Shown here piece by piece: positions 55,363-62,924 of a stretch of DNA of 64,000 nt. The stretch is from positions 1-64,000 of the forward strand of contig JAZKEO010000011.1 of assembly GCA_040386975.1 (NCBI GenBank), read 5' to 3'. Within the stretch, counting starts at the first letter, position 1. The number at the start of each line of letters is the position of its first letter. Source of the DNA: M2408 sp040386975. GTDB taxonomy: Bacteria; Bacteroidota; Bacteroidia; Flavobacteriales_D; Crocinitomicaceae. The notes beneath the pieces were generated by a model. The model was not told where the DNA came from. It searched no databases and saw only the letters and a program-made list of their open reading frames with translations. A program made the position numbers and the translations under genes.

Positions 55363-58032
55363 CTATAAAATAACACTTCCCAACCAACGTTCCATTTCTT
55401 CAAAGGTTTTTCCTTTTCTACCAGCAATTGATTTTACTTGTTCTTCGTTGATTTTTCCTAAACCGAAATATTTACTTTGAGGATGAGCAAAATACCAACC
55501 TGAAACTGATGCAGTTGGCAACATAGCTAAACTTTCAGTCAATGAAACTCCTGTCAATTTTGTTGCGTCGAGTAAATCAAATAACGTTACTTTTTCTGTA
55601 TGGTCTGGACAAGCAGGATAACCTGGTGCAGGACGAATTCCACGGTATTTTTCTTTGATTAAATCATCGTTCTCCAATTTTTCATCACTTGCGTAGCCCC
55701 AATAATCTTTTCGAACTAATTCGTGTAAATGTTCAGCAAAAGCTTCAGCCAAACGATCTCCCAGTGCTTTTAGTAAAATCGAAGAATAATCGTCGTGGTC
55801 TTTTTCAAATTCAGCTACTTTTTCGACTAAACCATGACCAGTTGTAACCACAAAAGCTCCAACATAATCGTTTAACTTAGTTTCTTTAGGTGCAATAAAA
55901 TCTGCTAAAGCTAAGTTAGCAATTCCACTTGCTTTTTTTGTTTGTTGACGTAAAGAGTGCTGAATATATTTCACATCCGAACGTGATTCATCTGCATAAA
56001 TTTCAATATCATCACCAATCGCATTTGCTGGAAACATTCCAAAAACGGCATTCGCTTGCAACCATTTTTCAGAAACAATTTTGTTCAACATATCTTGTGC
56101 ATCCACAAACAATTTTGTTGCTGCGTCTCCCACAACTTCATCAGTCAAAATGTTTGGGTAACGACCATGTAATTCCCAAGTTTGGAAAAAGGGTGTCCAA
56201 TCAATATAGGGAACTAAATTCTCTAAAGGATAATTTTTCAATTCCTGAACTCCAAGTTTTTTTGGTTTAGAAACATCTTCTTGCTTCCACTCAATTTGGA
56301 ATTTATTTTTTTGAGCTTGTTCTAAAGTTAATAAATTTTTCTCAGAACGGTGTTTTTCGTGATGCTCACGTAATTTTTGGTATTCTTTTTTTAATTCGTG
56401 TACAAACAGTTCTTTTTTATGCCCAAGTAAAGTTTCAACAACAGTTACAGCTCTTGAAGCATCCAAAACGTGAACCGTTTGACCTTTCGTATAACTTTGT
56501 TCGATTTTCACAGCTGTATGCACTCGCGAAGTTGTTGCACCACCAATCATCAAAGGAATCGTCAAATTTGCACGTTCCATTTCTTTGGCCATGTGGACCA
56601 TTTCGTCTAAAGATGGTGTAATTAAACCACTTAAACCAATCACATCTACTTTTTCGCGAATGGCTGCTTCAATGATTTTATCAGCTGAAACCATCACGCC
56701 TAAGTCAACGACTTCGTAATTGTTACAACCTAAAACAACGCCAACAATATTTTTTCCAATGTCGTGAACGTCACCTTTTACGGTCGCCATCAATACTTTT
56801 CCAGCTGATGAACTAACACCTGATTTTTCTTCTTCGATATAAGGCAATAAAACAGCCACGGCTTTTTTCATTACTCGGGCAGATTTTACAACTTGAGGTA
56901 AGAACATTTTTCCACTTCCGAATAAATCTCCAACGATGTTCATTCCATCCATCAAAGGTCCTTCGATGACTTCAATTGGACGTTTGTATAATTTACGACA
57001 TTCTTCAGTGTCTTCGTCAATAAACTCAACAATTCCTTTTACCAAAGCATGAGCCAAACGATCTTGAACAGAAACATTTCTCCACGACAAATCAATTTCT
57101 TTTTTCGTTCCGTCACCTTTTACAGTTTCAGCAAGTTCTAATAAACGCTCCGTTGCATCTGGTCGACGATTCAACATCACATCTTCGACATGTTCCAACA
57201 AATCTTTCGGAATATCATCGTAAATCTCAATCATACTTGGATTTACAATTCCCATATCCATTCCATTTTTAATTGCGTGATATAAAAACACGGAATGCAT
57301 CGCTTCACGCATTTTATTATTCCCTCTGAAAGAAAACGAAACATTCGAAACTCCTCCACTAACATGTGCGCCAGGAAGATTTGTACGAATCCATTTTGTG
57401 GCATTGAAGAAATCCAAGGCATTGTTGTTATGCTCTTCCATTCCTGTTGCCACAGGGAAGATATTTGGATCAAAAATAATATCTTGTGCAGGAAAATTTA
57501 CTTTATCAACTAAAACTCGGTATGAACGTTCACAAATTTCAATTCTTCTTTCGTAAGAATCTGCCTGACCTTTTTCATCAAAAGCCATTACGATAACTGC
57601 CGCTCCGTAACGCTTGATTTTTTTCGCCTGTGAAATGAAATTTTCTTCTCCTTCTTTAAGCGAAATCGAGTTTACAATTCCTTTTCCTTGAATACATTGT
57701 AAACCTGCTTCAATAATTTCCCATTTTGAGCTATCAATCATCACAGGAATTCGTGAAATATCAGGTTCAGAAGCCATTAAATGTAAAAATTTAACCATTG
57801 CTTCTTTTCCGTCGATCATTCCTTCGTCCATGTTCACATCAATCACTTGTGCACCTCCTTGCACTTGCTCTAAAGCAACAGAAAGGGCATCTTCAAAACG
57901 ATTTTCTTGAATCATTTTCAAAAAAGCACGGGAACCAGTAACATTTGTCCGTTCACCAATGTTGATGAAGTTGGATGCTGCTGTTACGACTAAAGGTTCA
58001 AGACCTGAGAGTTTTAATGGGGGTAAATTCAT
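55363..58032 (-). CDS. metH: Methionine synthase, pterin/B12/activation part
   Basis: This 889-residue protein carries the C-terminal two thirds of MetH. Order: a pterin-binding domain (NIGERTNVTGSRAF at about residues 25-38, MDEGMIDG), the B12 cap, the cobalamin domain with the cobalt-ligand motif VHDIGKN in TVKGDVHDIGKNIVG, and a C-terminal activation domain (GIRPAPGYPACPDHTEK, SVSGWYFAHPQSKYFGLG). It accepts the methyl group of methyltetrahydrofolate on cobalamin and hands it to homocysteine bound to the partner protein encoded at 58087. The split arrangement is known in Bacteroidota. It lies 54 bp after the partner gene, separated by intergenic repeats. Confidence 0.95.
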   Translation of the reverse strand: MNLPPLKLSGLEPLVVTAASNFINIGERTNVTGSRAFLKMIQENRFEDALSVALEQVQGGAQVIDVNMDEGMIDGKEAMVKFLHLMASEPDISRIPVMIDSSKWEIIEAGLQCIQGKGIVNSISLKEGEENFISQAKKIKRYGAAVIVMAFDEKGQADSYERRIEICERSYRVLVDKVNFPAQDIIFDPNIFPVATGMEEHNNNALDFFNATKWIRTNLPGAHVSGGVSNVSFSFRGNNKMREAMHSVFLYHAIKNGMDMGIVNPSMIEIYDDIPKDLLEHVEDVMLNRRPDATERLLELAETVKGDGTKKEIDLSWRNVSVQDRLAHALVKGIVEFIDEDTEECRKLYKRPIEVIEGPLMDGMNIVGDLFGSGKMFLPQVVKSARVMKKAVAVLLPYIEEEKSGVSSSAGKVLMATVKGDVHDIGKNIVGVVLGCNNYEVVDLGVMVSADKIIEAAIREKVDVIGLSGLITPSLDEMVHMAKEMERANLTIPLMIGGATTSRVHTAVKIEQSYTKGQTVHVLDASRAVTVVETLLGHKKELFVHELKKEYQKLREHHEKHRSEKNLLTLEQAQKNKFQIEWKQEDVSKPKKLGVQELKNYPLENLVPYIDWTPFFQTWELHGRYPNILTDEVVGDAATKLFVDAQDMLNKIVSEKWLQANAVFGMFPANAIGDDIEIYADESRSDVKYIQHSLRQQTKKASGIANLALADFIAPKETKLNDYVGAFVVTTGHGLVEKVAEFEKDHDDYSSILLKALGDRLAEAFAEHLHELVRKDYWGYASDEKLENDDLIKEKYRGIRPAPGYPACPDHTEKVTLFDLLDATKLTGVSLTESLAMLPTASVSGWYFAHPQSKYFGLGKINEEQVKSIAGRKGKTFEEMERWLGSVIL

Positions 58033-58037
58033 TTTTT

Positions 58038-58108
58038 GAGTTATGAGTTATGAGTGTTTAGTTATGAGTTGTTCCGAATTAATAACTCATAATTCATAAC
58101 TCATAACT
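58038..58108. repeat. GAGTTATGAGTTATGAG-type inverted repeat between the metH genes
   Basis: Units of AGTTATGAG occur at about 58039-58068, and the inverse CTCATAACT/CTCATAATTCATAACT at 58086-58108. They could fold into a long hairpin. The right part overlaps the final codons (VVMSYEL) of the upstream metH gene, so the gene's tail is repeat-derived. Confidence 0.75.
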
Positions 58109-59097
58109 ACTTTTCTAGGTTCATATTGTTTAGCTAAATCTGCAATCACTTTAATGTGTTCTGGAGTTGTGCCACAACAGCCACCGATAATGTTAACCAA
58201 ACCTTCATCTAAAAAGGTCTTGATCTGTTCACCCATCAATTCTGGAGTTTCATCGTACTGACCAAATTCGTTTGGTAAACCAGCATTTGGATGAGCTGAA
58301 ACACCAAAAGGAGATTCTTTGTCCAAAATTTGTAAATACGGACGCATCATATTTGCTCCCAAAGCACAATTCAAACCAATCGTCAATAATGGCATGTGTG
58401 AAACGGAAATCAAAAAAGCTTCAGTTGTTTGTCCAGTTAAGGTTCTACCACTTTGATCGGTGATTGTTCCCGAAACCATGATTGGAATTTTTGTTTTTCT
58501 TTGCTCAAAAACCTCATCAATGGCATAAAGTGCTGCTTTTGCGTTTAAGGTATCAAAAACAGTTTCAACTAATAAAATATCCACTCCACCATCCATCAAA
58601 GCGTTCACTTGTTGAATGTAAGCATCAACTAATTCTTGGAAAGTAATTCCTCTGAAACCTGGGTCATTGACATCTGGTGAAATACTTGCCGTTCTATTTG
58701 TTGGACCAATTGACCCAGCTACAAAACGTGGTTTATCAGGATTTAATGTCGTAAATTCATCAGCTACTTTTTTAGCAATTTTTGCTGAAAGATAATTGAT
58801 GTCGTAAACAGCACTTTGCAAATCATAATCCGCTTGAGCAATAGTTGTTCCAGAGAACGTATTTGTTTCCGCTATATCAGCACCAGCTTCAAAATATTGA
58901 CGGTGAATATCTTCGATAATTTCAGGACGTGTCAAGGAAAGTAAATCGTTGTTTCCTTTAAGTGATTTATGATGATTCTCAAACCAGCCTTTACGAAAAT
59001 CTTCTTCCGTTAAAGTATGACGCTGAATCATGGTACCCATGGCTCCGTCCAAAATTAGGATTCTTTCTTTGAGGATTTCTTCTATTTTTTTGCTCAT
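58087..59097 (-). CDS. metH: Methionine synthase, homocysteine-binding part
   Basis: The ATG at 59097 (MSKKIEEILKERILILDGAMG) is preferred over one at 59124. The 336-residue barrel matches the N-terminal domain of MetH: LDGAMGTMIQ, FEAGADIAETNTFSGT, the Zn-binding Cys in GLNCALGAN and the pair in GGCCGTTPEH. It binds homocysteine and receives methyl from the cobalamin protein. The last residues VVMSYEL are encoded by a short intergenic-type repeat. A SAM-I riboswitch lies in its 5' leader, so the whole metH pair is probably repressed when SAM is plentiful. Confidence 0.95.
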   Translation of the reverse strand: MSKKIEEILKERILILDGAMGTMIQRHTLTEEDFRKGWFENHHKSLKGNNDLLSLTRPEIIEDIHRQYFEAGADIAETNTFSGTTIAQADYDLQSAVYDINYLSAKIAKKVADEFTTLNPDKPRFVAGSIGPTNRTASISPDVNDPGFRGITFQELVDAYIQQVNALMDGGVDILLVETVFDTLNAKAALYAIDEVFEQRKTKIPIMVSGTITDQSGRTLTGQTTEAFLISVSHMPLLTIGLNCALGANMMRPYLQILDKESPFGVSAHPNAGLPNEFGQYDETPELMGEQIKTFLDEGLVNIIGGCCGTTPEHIKVIADLAKQYEPRKVVMSYEL

Positions 59098-59153
59098 TTC
59101 TATCAATTTATACTTTACGTACAATACAAATTAAGAGAGTTGATGAACAAACA

Positions 59154-59259
59154 CTTATCTTTTCCGTCAGAAGACGAATCGGAATTGGCACCTTTTTAGT
59201 TTTAACTAACAGGTTGCCAAGGTTTCGTAGGGCCTTGTCCCTCCACCTTTCTTAATAAG
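59154..59259 (-). ncRNA. SAM-I riboswitch
   Basis: On the minus strand the conserved core is visible in order: P1 start CTTATTAAG (59259-59251), AAAGGTGGAGGGAC, GGCCC, GAAACCTTGGCAACC, then AAGGTGCCAATTCC and a closing ATAAG that pairs with the 5' CTTAT. This is the S-box pattern. It lies 56 nt before the metH start codon. No intrinsic terminator with a T-run follows; the switch may act on translation. One possible alternative pairing joins the 5' ATTAAG with CTTAAT at plus-strand 59130-59135. Confidence 0.95.
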
Positions 59260-59279
59260 TTATATATAAAGAACTTTTG

Positions 59280-59310
59280 CAAAGGTAGATAAAAAAAATC
59301 ACTTAACAAA
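59280..59310 (-). promoter_or_regulatory. Promoter of the metH transcript
   Basis: On the minus strand the -7 TACCTTTG (59287-59280) and -33 TTTG (59310-59307) have a 19-nt spacer, matching the Bacteroidota consensus. The start site would lie about 13-15 nt before the riboswitch. The -33 box overlaps the T-tract of the preceding gene's terminator. Confidence 0.82.
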
Positions 59311-59335
59311 AAAAGGGACGCATTTGCATCCCTTT
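59307..59335 (-). terminator. Terminator of the small lipoprotein gene
   Basis: On the minus strand arms AAAGGGA (59335-59329) and TCCCTTT (59318-59312) are extended inward by GCA/TGC with one mismatch, followed by a T7 tract. It lies 20 bp after the lipoprotein stop codon. Confidence 0.8.
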
Positions 59336-59355
59336 CTTAAAATTTGTATCAAAAT

Positions 59356-59736
59356 TTATTTAGGTTCTAAAACCCAAATTTCATCACCTCCACTATAAGA
59401 ATCAACAAACTCAATTTTTTTCTTTTCATAAGTTTTCACTTTTAAAGTCTCAGTAATACCATCATGAACAAAAGTTAAAACTTCATCTGTTACAGAATAA
59501 GTAAATGCTAAGGTTTCAGTTGCCCCACCATCTGTTACAACAATTGAACCATCGCCAGTTGTTTTTTTATCTTTTGTAAAATTCATGACATATGATGAGC
59601 CAGAAGGCATAGTTTCTCCGTCAATAGAAACAACATTCCATGAACCATCAATTCTTCTGTTAATTTTTGCGTCTTTAGAGCAAGAACTGAATGTAAGTGC
59701 TGAAAAGGCTAATAGAGCAAATAATACTTTTTTCAT
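59356..59736 (-). CDS. Small lipocalin-like lipoprotein
   Basis: This 126-residue protein has a signal peptide and lipobox (MKKVLFALLAFSALTFSSC, Cys at residue 19), then a short beta-rich body with GSWNVVSIDGETMPSG, MNFTKDKKTTGDGSI and FTYSVTDEVLTF. The GSW-NVVS start resembles the lipocalin-like opening of the lipoproteins at 16.7-19.3 kb, so it may belong to the same broad group. Function is unknown. A -7 TATATTTG is at 59779-59772; a terminator follows the gene. Confidence 0.75.
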   Translation of the reverse strand: MKKVLFALLAFSALTFSSCSKDAKINRRIDGSWNVVSIDGETMPSGSSYVMNFTKDKKTTGDGSIVVTDGGATETLAFTYSVTDEVLTFVHDGITETLKVKTYEKKKIEFVDSYSGGDEIWVLEPK

Positions 59737-59854
59737 TTTTTAGAGTTTTAAAAATTAGATTAATAATGTTACAAATATAATTAAATTATAAAACGAAAAT
59801 GTTCTCATTAAACAATTTATGAATTTGCATTATTTACTTTGACACTTAAAAAAA

Positions 59855-61930
59855 TCACTTCAATTTTCCCAAGTAATAATTGTACATTTCTTCTTGGGCA
59901 TTATGCACTTTTTCGTCAAGAGCCAATTTGAAACTATTTTTTTGTTTTTTATCGATGATCCTCGATTTTTGATTGTCTTTCCATTGTGTATCAAAAATAT
60001 GCTGAATTCCTTCTTGGATATTTTTTGCTAGAATTGGAACAGCGACTTCGATTCGTTTATCAAGATTTCGTTCCATGATATCGGCTGAAGTCAAGTAATA
60101 TTTTCGATTCCCAGAATTGTTGAAAATCATAAAACGTGTGTGCTCCAAATGTCGTGAAACAATACTTACAACTTCGATATTTTCACTCACTTTTTTAACT
60201 CCAGGCACCAAACAGCAAACTCCACGCACAATCAATTGAATTTTTACACCATGCTTACTCGCATCATACAGTTTTTCAATAATTTGTGCGTCAACGAGGT
60301 TGTTAATTTTCATCTGAATCAAAGCTGGTTTTCCTGTCTTGGCTAAATGAATTTCGTGCTGAATTAAAGAAGTGATTTTTTTACGATTATTAAAAGGCGA
60401 AACCAAAAGCTGTTTAAAATCTGTATGTTCACTCGTGTTTTCTAGTAATTTAAACACATGCTTTACCTCGTTTGAAATACTTGATCTTGCAGTCAATAAA
60501 GCAATATCGGTATAAACACGAGCAGTTTTTTCGTGAAAATTTCCTGTTCCGATGTAAGAAATTAATTGTTCTTGATTTTTATTTAAACGTGTAATTTGAA
60601 ATAATTTCGAATGAACTTTCAAATTTTTATATCCGTAAATCACTTTTGCTCCACGTTCTTTTAATCTTTCTGCCCAAACAATGTTATTTTCTTCGTCAAA
60701 ACGCGCTTGAAGCTCAAAAACAGCAACAACTTCTTTTCCGTTTGAAACAGCACTCATCAAAGCGTTCAAAATTTGAGAATCTTTAGCAACACGGTAAATA
60801 TTTATTTTAATCGATTTCACCAAAGGATCTAAAGCAGCTTCTCTGAGAATATCAACTACATAATCAAAAGTTTGGTAAGGAAAATGCAACAAAATATCTT
60901 TCTCTAAAATGGATTTTATCAAACTCCTTTTCCCCTCAAGTTCTGGATGAATAACGGGTTCTTCTTTTTTATAAACCAATTCTTTTTTCCCAAAATCTGG
61001 GAAACGACTAAAATCCTTAAAGTTGTGATACCTTCCACCTGGAATCGTGTTAATTCCCGACTTTAAATTCAGTGATTTCAATAAGAAATTTTGTAAATCA
61101 ACAGGCATTTCATTGTCGTAAACAAAACGCACTGGCTCACCTTTTTTTCTGTTTTTTAAACTCTTTTCAATTTTATCAATGAAGGAAATCGACAAATCAT
61201 CATCCAAATTTAATTCTGCATCTCTCGTAAACTTAAAAGTATAAGCTTCAATACGATTGAACTCGAAAATTTGAAAAATTGCTTCTAGATTTAAGCGAAT
61301 GATGTCATCAATAAGAATAAAATATTTTTTCTCGCCTTCAGACATTTGATAAAAACGTGGATAAGACGACGGGATTTGAATTAATGCATAAAGTGGTTTT
61401 CCGTGCTTATGTATTTTAACCGCTAAATAAATATTCTTGTCTCTTAATTTAGGAAAATGAGCATTATTTTTTAAAATAATAGGTACAATAACGTGTTTTA
61501 TTTCATCGTGAAAATACTTCGTAAGTTCCTTTTTTTGCTTTTCATTCAAATTATCCTCTCTCAATTGAAAAATGTTATTTTTTTCCAATTCAGCAATCAA
61601 CTCAAGGTAACAACTTTCAAAATTCTTCTGCTGTAGAATGACAATTTTTCTTATTTTTTCTAATAATTGACTAGGACTTCCTCTAAAACCGTCAAATTCA
61701 TCAAATTTTATTTCACTTTTTTTAACAGAAATGATACGTTTGATATTTGCTACACGAACACGGAAAAATTCATCCATGTTATTGGAATAAATTCCCAAGA
61801 AACGAAACCTTTCAATTAAAGGATTACGTTTATCTTGAGCTTCTTGCAAAACACGCTCATTAAAACTTAGCCAACTTATTTCCCTATTAATCATAGTATG
61901 TTCCAAAGATGGTAATTTTTTAAGAATCAT
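59855..61930 (-). CDS. ppk1: Polyphosphate kinase 1
   Basis: This 691-residue PPK1 catalyses reversible transfer of ATP phosphate to polyphosphate. The N-terminal domain begins INREISWLSFNERVLQEA, with NNMDEFFRVRVA following; the catalytic part contains DILLHFPYQTFDYVVDIL, the active-site His in LKVHSKLF (phosphohistidine), IGTGNFHEKTARVYTDIALL and GVCCLVPGV. Both PLD-like halves are present and the length is typical. With the phosphate uptake genes at 32-36 kb it suggests active phosphate storage, but it is not next to them and no Pho-box-like repeat was recognised before it. Confidence 0.96.
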   Translation of the reverse strand: MILKKLPSLEHTMINREISWLSFNERVLQEAQDKRNPLIERFRFLGIYSNNMDEFFRVRVANIKRIISVKKSEIKFDEFDGFRGSPSQLLEKIRKIVILQQKNFESCYLELIAELEKNNIFQLREDNLNEKQKKELTKYFHDEIKHVIVPIILKNNAHFPKLRDKNIYLAVKIHKHGKPLYALIQIPSSYPRFYQMSEGEKKYFILIDDIIRLNLEAIFQIFEFNRIEAYTFKFTRDAELNLDDDLSISFIDKIEKSLKNRKKGEPVRFVYDNEMPVDLQNFLLKSLNLKSGINTIPGGRYHNFKDFSRFPDFGKKELVYKKEEPVIHPELEGKRSLIKSILEKDILLHFPYQTFDYVVDILREAALDPLVKSIKINIYRVAKDSQILNALMSAVSNGKEVVAVFELQARFDEENNIVWAERLKERGAKVIYGYKNLKVHSKLFQITRLNKNQEQLISYIGTGNFHEKTARVYTDIALLTARSSISNEVKHVFKLLENTSEHTDFKQLLVSPFNNRKKITSLIQHEIHLAKTGKPALIQMKINNLVDAQIIEKLYDASKHGVKIQLIVRGVCCLVPGVKKVSENIEVVSIVSRHLEHTRFMIFNNSGNRKYYLTSADIMERNLDKRIEVAVPILAKNIQEGIQHIFDTQWKDNQKSRIIDKKQKNSFKLALDEKVHNAQEEMYNYYLGKLK

Positions 61931-62024
61931 GCAAGAGTTTTTAATTTATCCTGCAAAATAAACTAAGCTTTAGCTCTTATTTGTTAAATGTGGGTTAAGA
62001 AATTATTAATTTAGACAATAGGAT

Positions 62025-62099
62025 TTTAAGATGTTAGGATATTAAGACCAATTTATTTTAGCAATTTAAAAGTCTTAAAATCCTGATGTCTTAAAATCT
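62025..62099. repeat. 24-bp intergenic repeat, copy 2, with inverted units
   Basis: 62025-62048 is identical over 24 bp to 6390-6413. It is followed at about 62070-62099 by reverse-oriented related units (AGTCTTAAAATCCTGATG, then TCTTAAAATCTT), so a hairpin is possible. Related sequence (GTCTAATATCTTCAAGTCTT) is seen near 55340. Confidence 0.65.
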
Positions 62100-62111
62100 T
62101 GAAATCCAAAT

Positions 62112-62864
62112 TTAATCCATTTCCTCGTCGCCTTCTTCAAAAGTTTTAGACGAATCGACAAGCATTTCATTAATTTCCAGCATTTCTTCATCCGTTAAAT
62201 ACCTCCATTCTCCAACCGGAACATCAAGCACAATATTCATGATTCTGATTCTTTGCAGACTAAAAACATCAAAACCCAAGTATTCGCACATACGACGAAT
62301 TTGACGATTTAACCCTTGCGTTAAAATGATTCTGAAATCAAATTTATTGATTTGTTCCACAAAACATTTTCGAGTTACAGTATCTAAAATCGGAACACCA
62401 TTTCGCATTTGTTCAAGAAAATCTTTTGTGATGGCACGGTTTACCGAAACAATGTATTCCTTTTCGTGGTTGTTTCTCGCTCGAAGAATTTTGTTTACAA
62501 TATCTCCATCATTAGTTAAAAAAATCAAACCTTCACTTGGTTTATCCAAACGACCAATAGGAAAAATACGACTTGGATAGTTAATATAATCGATAATATT
62601 ATCTCGTTCAACGCTTGTATCTGTTGTGCAAACAATTCCAACTGGTTTGTTGAAAGCGATATAAACTGGTTTTTCTTTTGAAGCAGAAAGCAATTTTCCA
62701 TCCACACGCACCTCATCACTAGGAACTATTTTTGTTCCCATTTCTGGAACTTTCCCATTGATGGTGACTCTTCCTTGTTCGATAAGCTTGTCGGCAGCTC
62801 GCCTAGAACAAAATCCAGCCTCACTTAAAAATTTATTTATACGTGTTGATTCTGTTTCTTCCAT
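62112..62864 (-). CDS. rluF: Pseudouridine synthase, RluF-type
   Basis: The ATG at 62864 (MEETESTRINKFLSEAGFCS) is chosen over an upstream start because the -7 box at 62895-62888 lies between them. The 250-residue protein has an N-terminal S4 RNA-binding domain (INKFLSEAGFCSRRAADKLI). The catalytic domain has the active Asp in FPIGRLDKPSEGLIFLTNDG and the motif LTQGLNRQIRRMCEYLGFDV. QGLNRQIRRMCE and the downstream RIRIMNIVLD favour RluF (23S rRNA U2604) over RluB or RsuA. The C terminus is acidic. It is divergent from sufS. Confidence 0.85.
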   Translation of the reverse strand: MEETESTRINKFLSEAGFCSRRAADKLIEQGRVTINGKVPEMGTKIVPSDEVRVDGKLLSASKEKPVYIAFNKPVGIVCTTDTSVERDNIIDYINYPSRIFPIGRLDKPSEGLIFLTNDGDIVNKILRARNNHEKEYIVSVNRAITKDFLEQMRNGVPILDTVTRKCFVEQINKFDFRIILTQGLNRQIRRMCEYLGFDVFSLQRIRIMNIVLDVPVGEWRYLTDEEMLEINEMLVDSSKTFEEGDEEMD

Positions 62865-62887
62865 TAATTTTAATTGAATTCGGAGTA

Positions 62888-62916
62888 CAAAATTAGCGAA
62901 AATTGGCTTATCTTTG
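62888..62916. promoter_or_regulatory. Divergent -7 boxes for rluF and sufS
   Basis: Minus strand: TAATTTTG (62895-62888), 23 bp before the rluF ATG. Plus strand: TATCTTTG (62909-62916), 8 bp before the sufS ATG. Both are TAnnTTTG matches and are separated by only 13 bp, so binding of RNA polymerase at one may exclude the other. Confidence 0.65.
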
Positions 62917-62924
62917 TAGAAGAT

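Noticed and set aside
55929..56270. Plus-strand frame within metH
   Set aside because: It is antisense to a conserved enzyme domain; the His/Gln-rich product is typical of shadow frames.
59154..59259. Folded region before metH as a tRNA or T-box
   Set aside because: The ordered SAM-I core motifs are explicit, and no acceptor stem, CCA-proximal or specifier elements are present.
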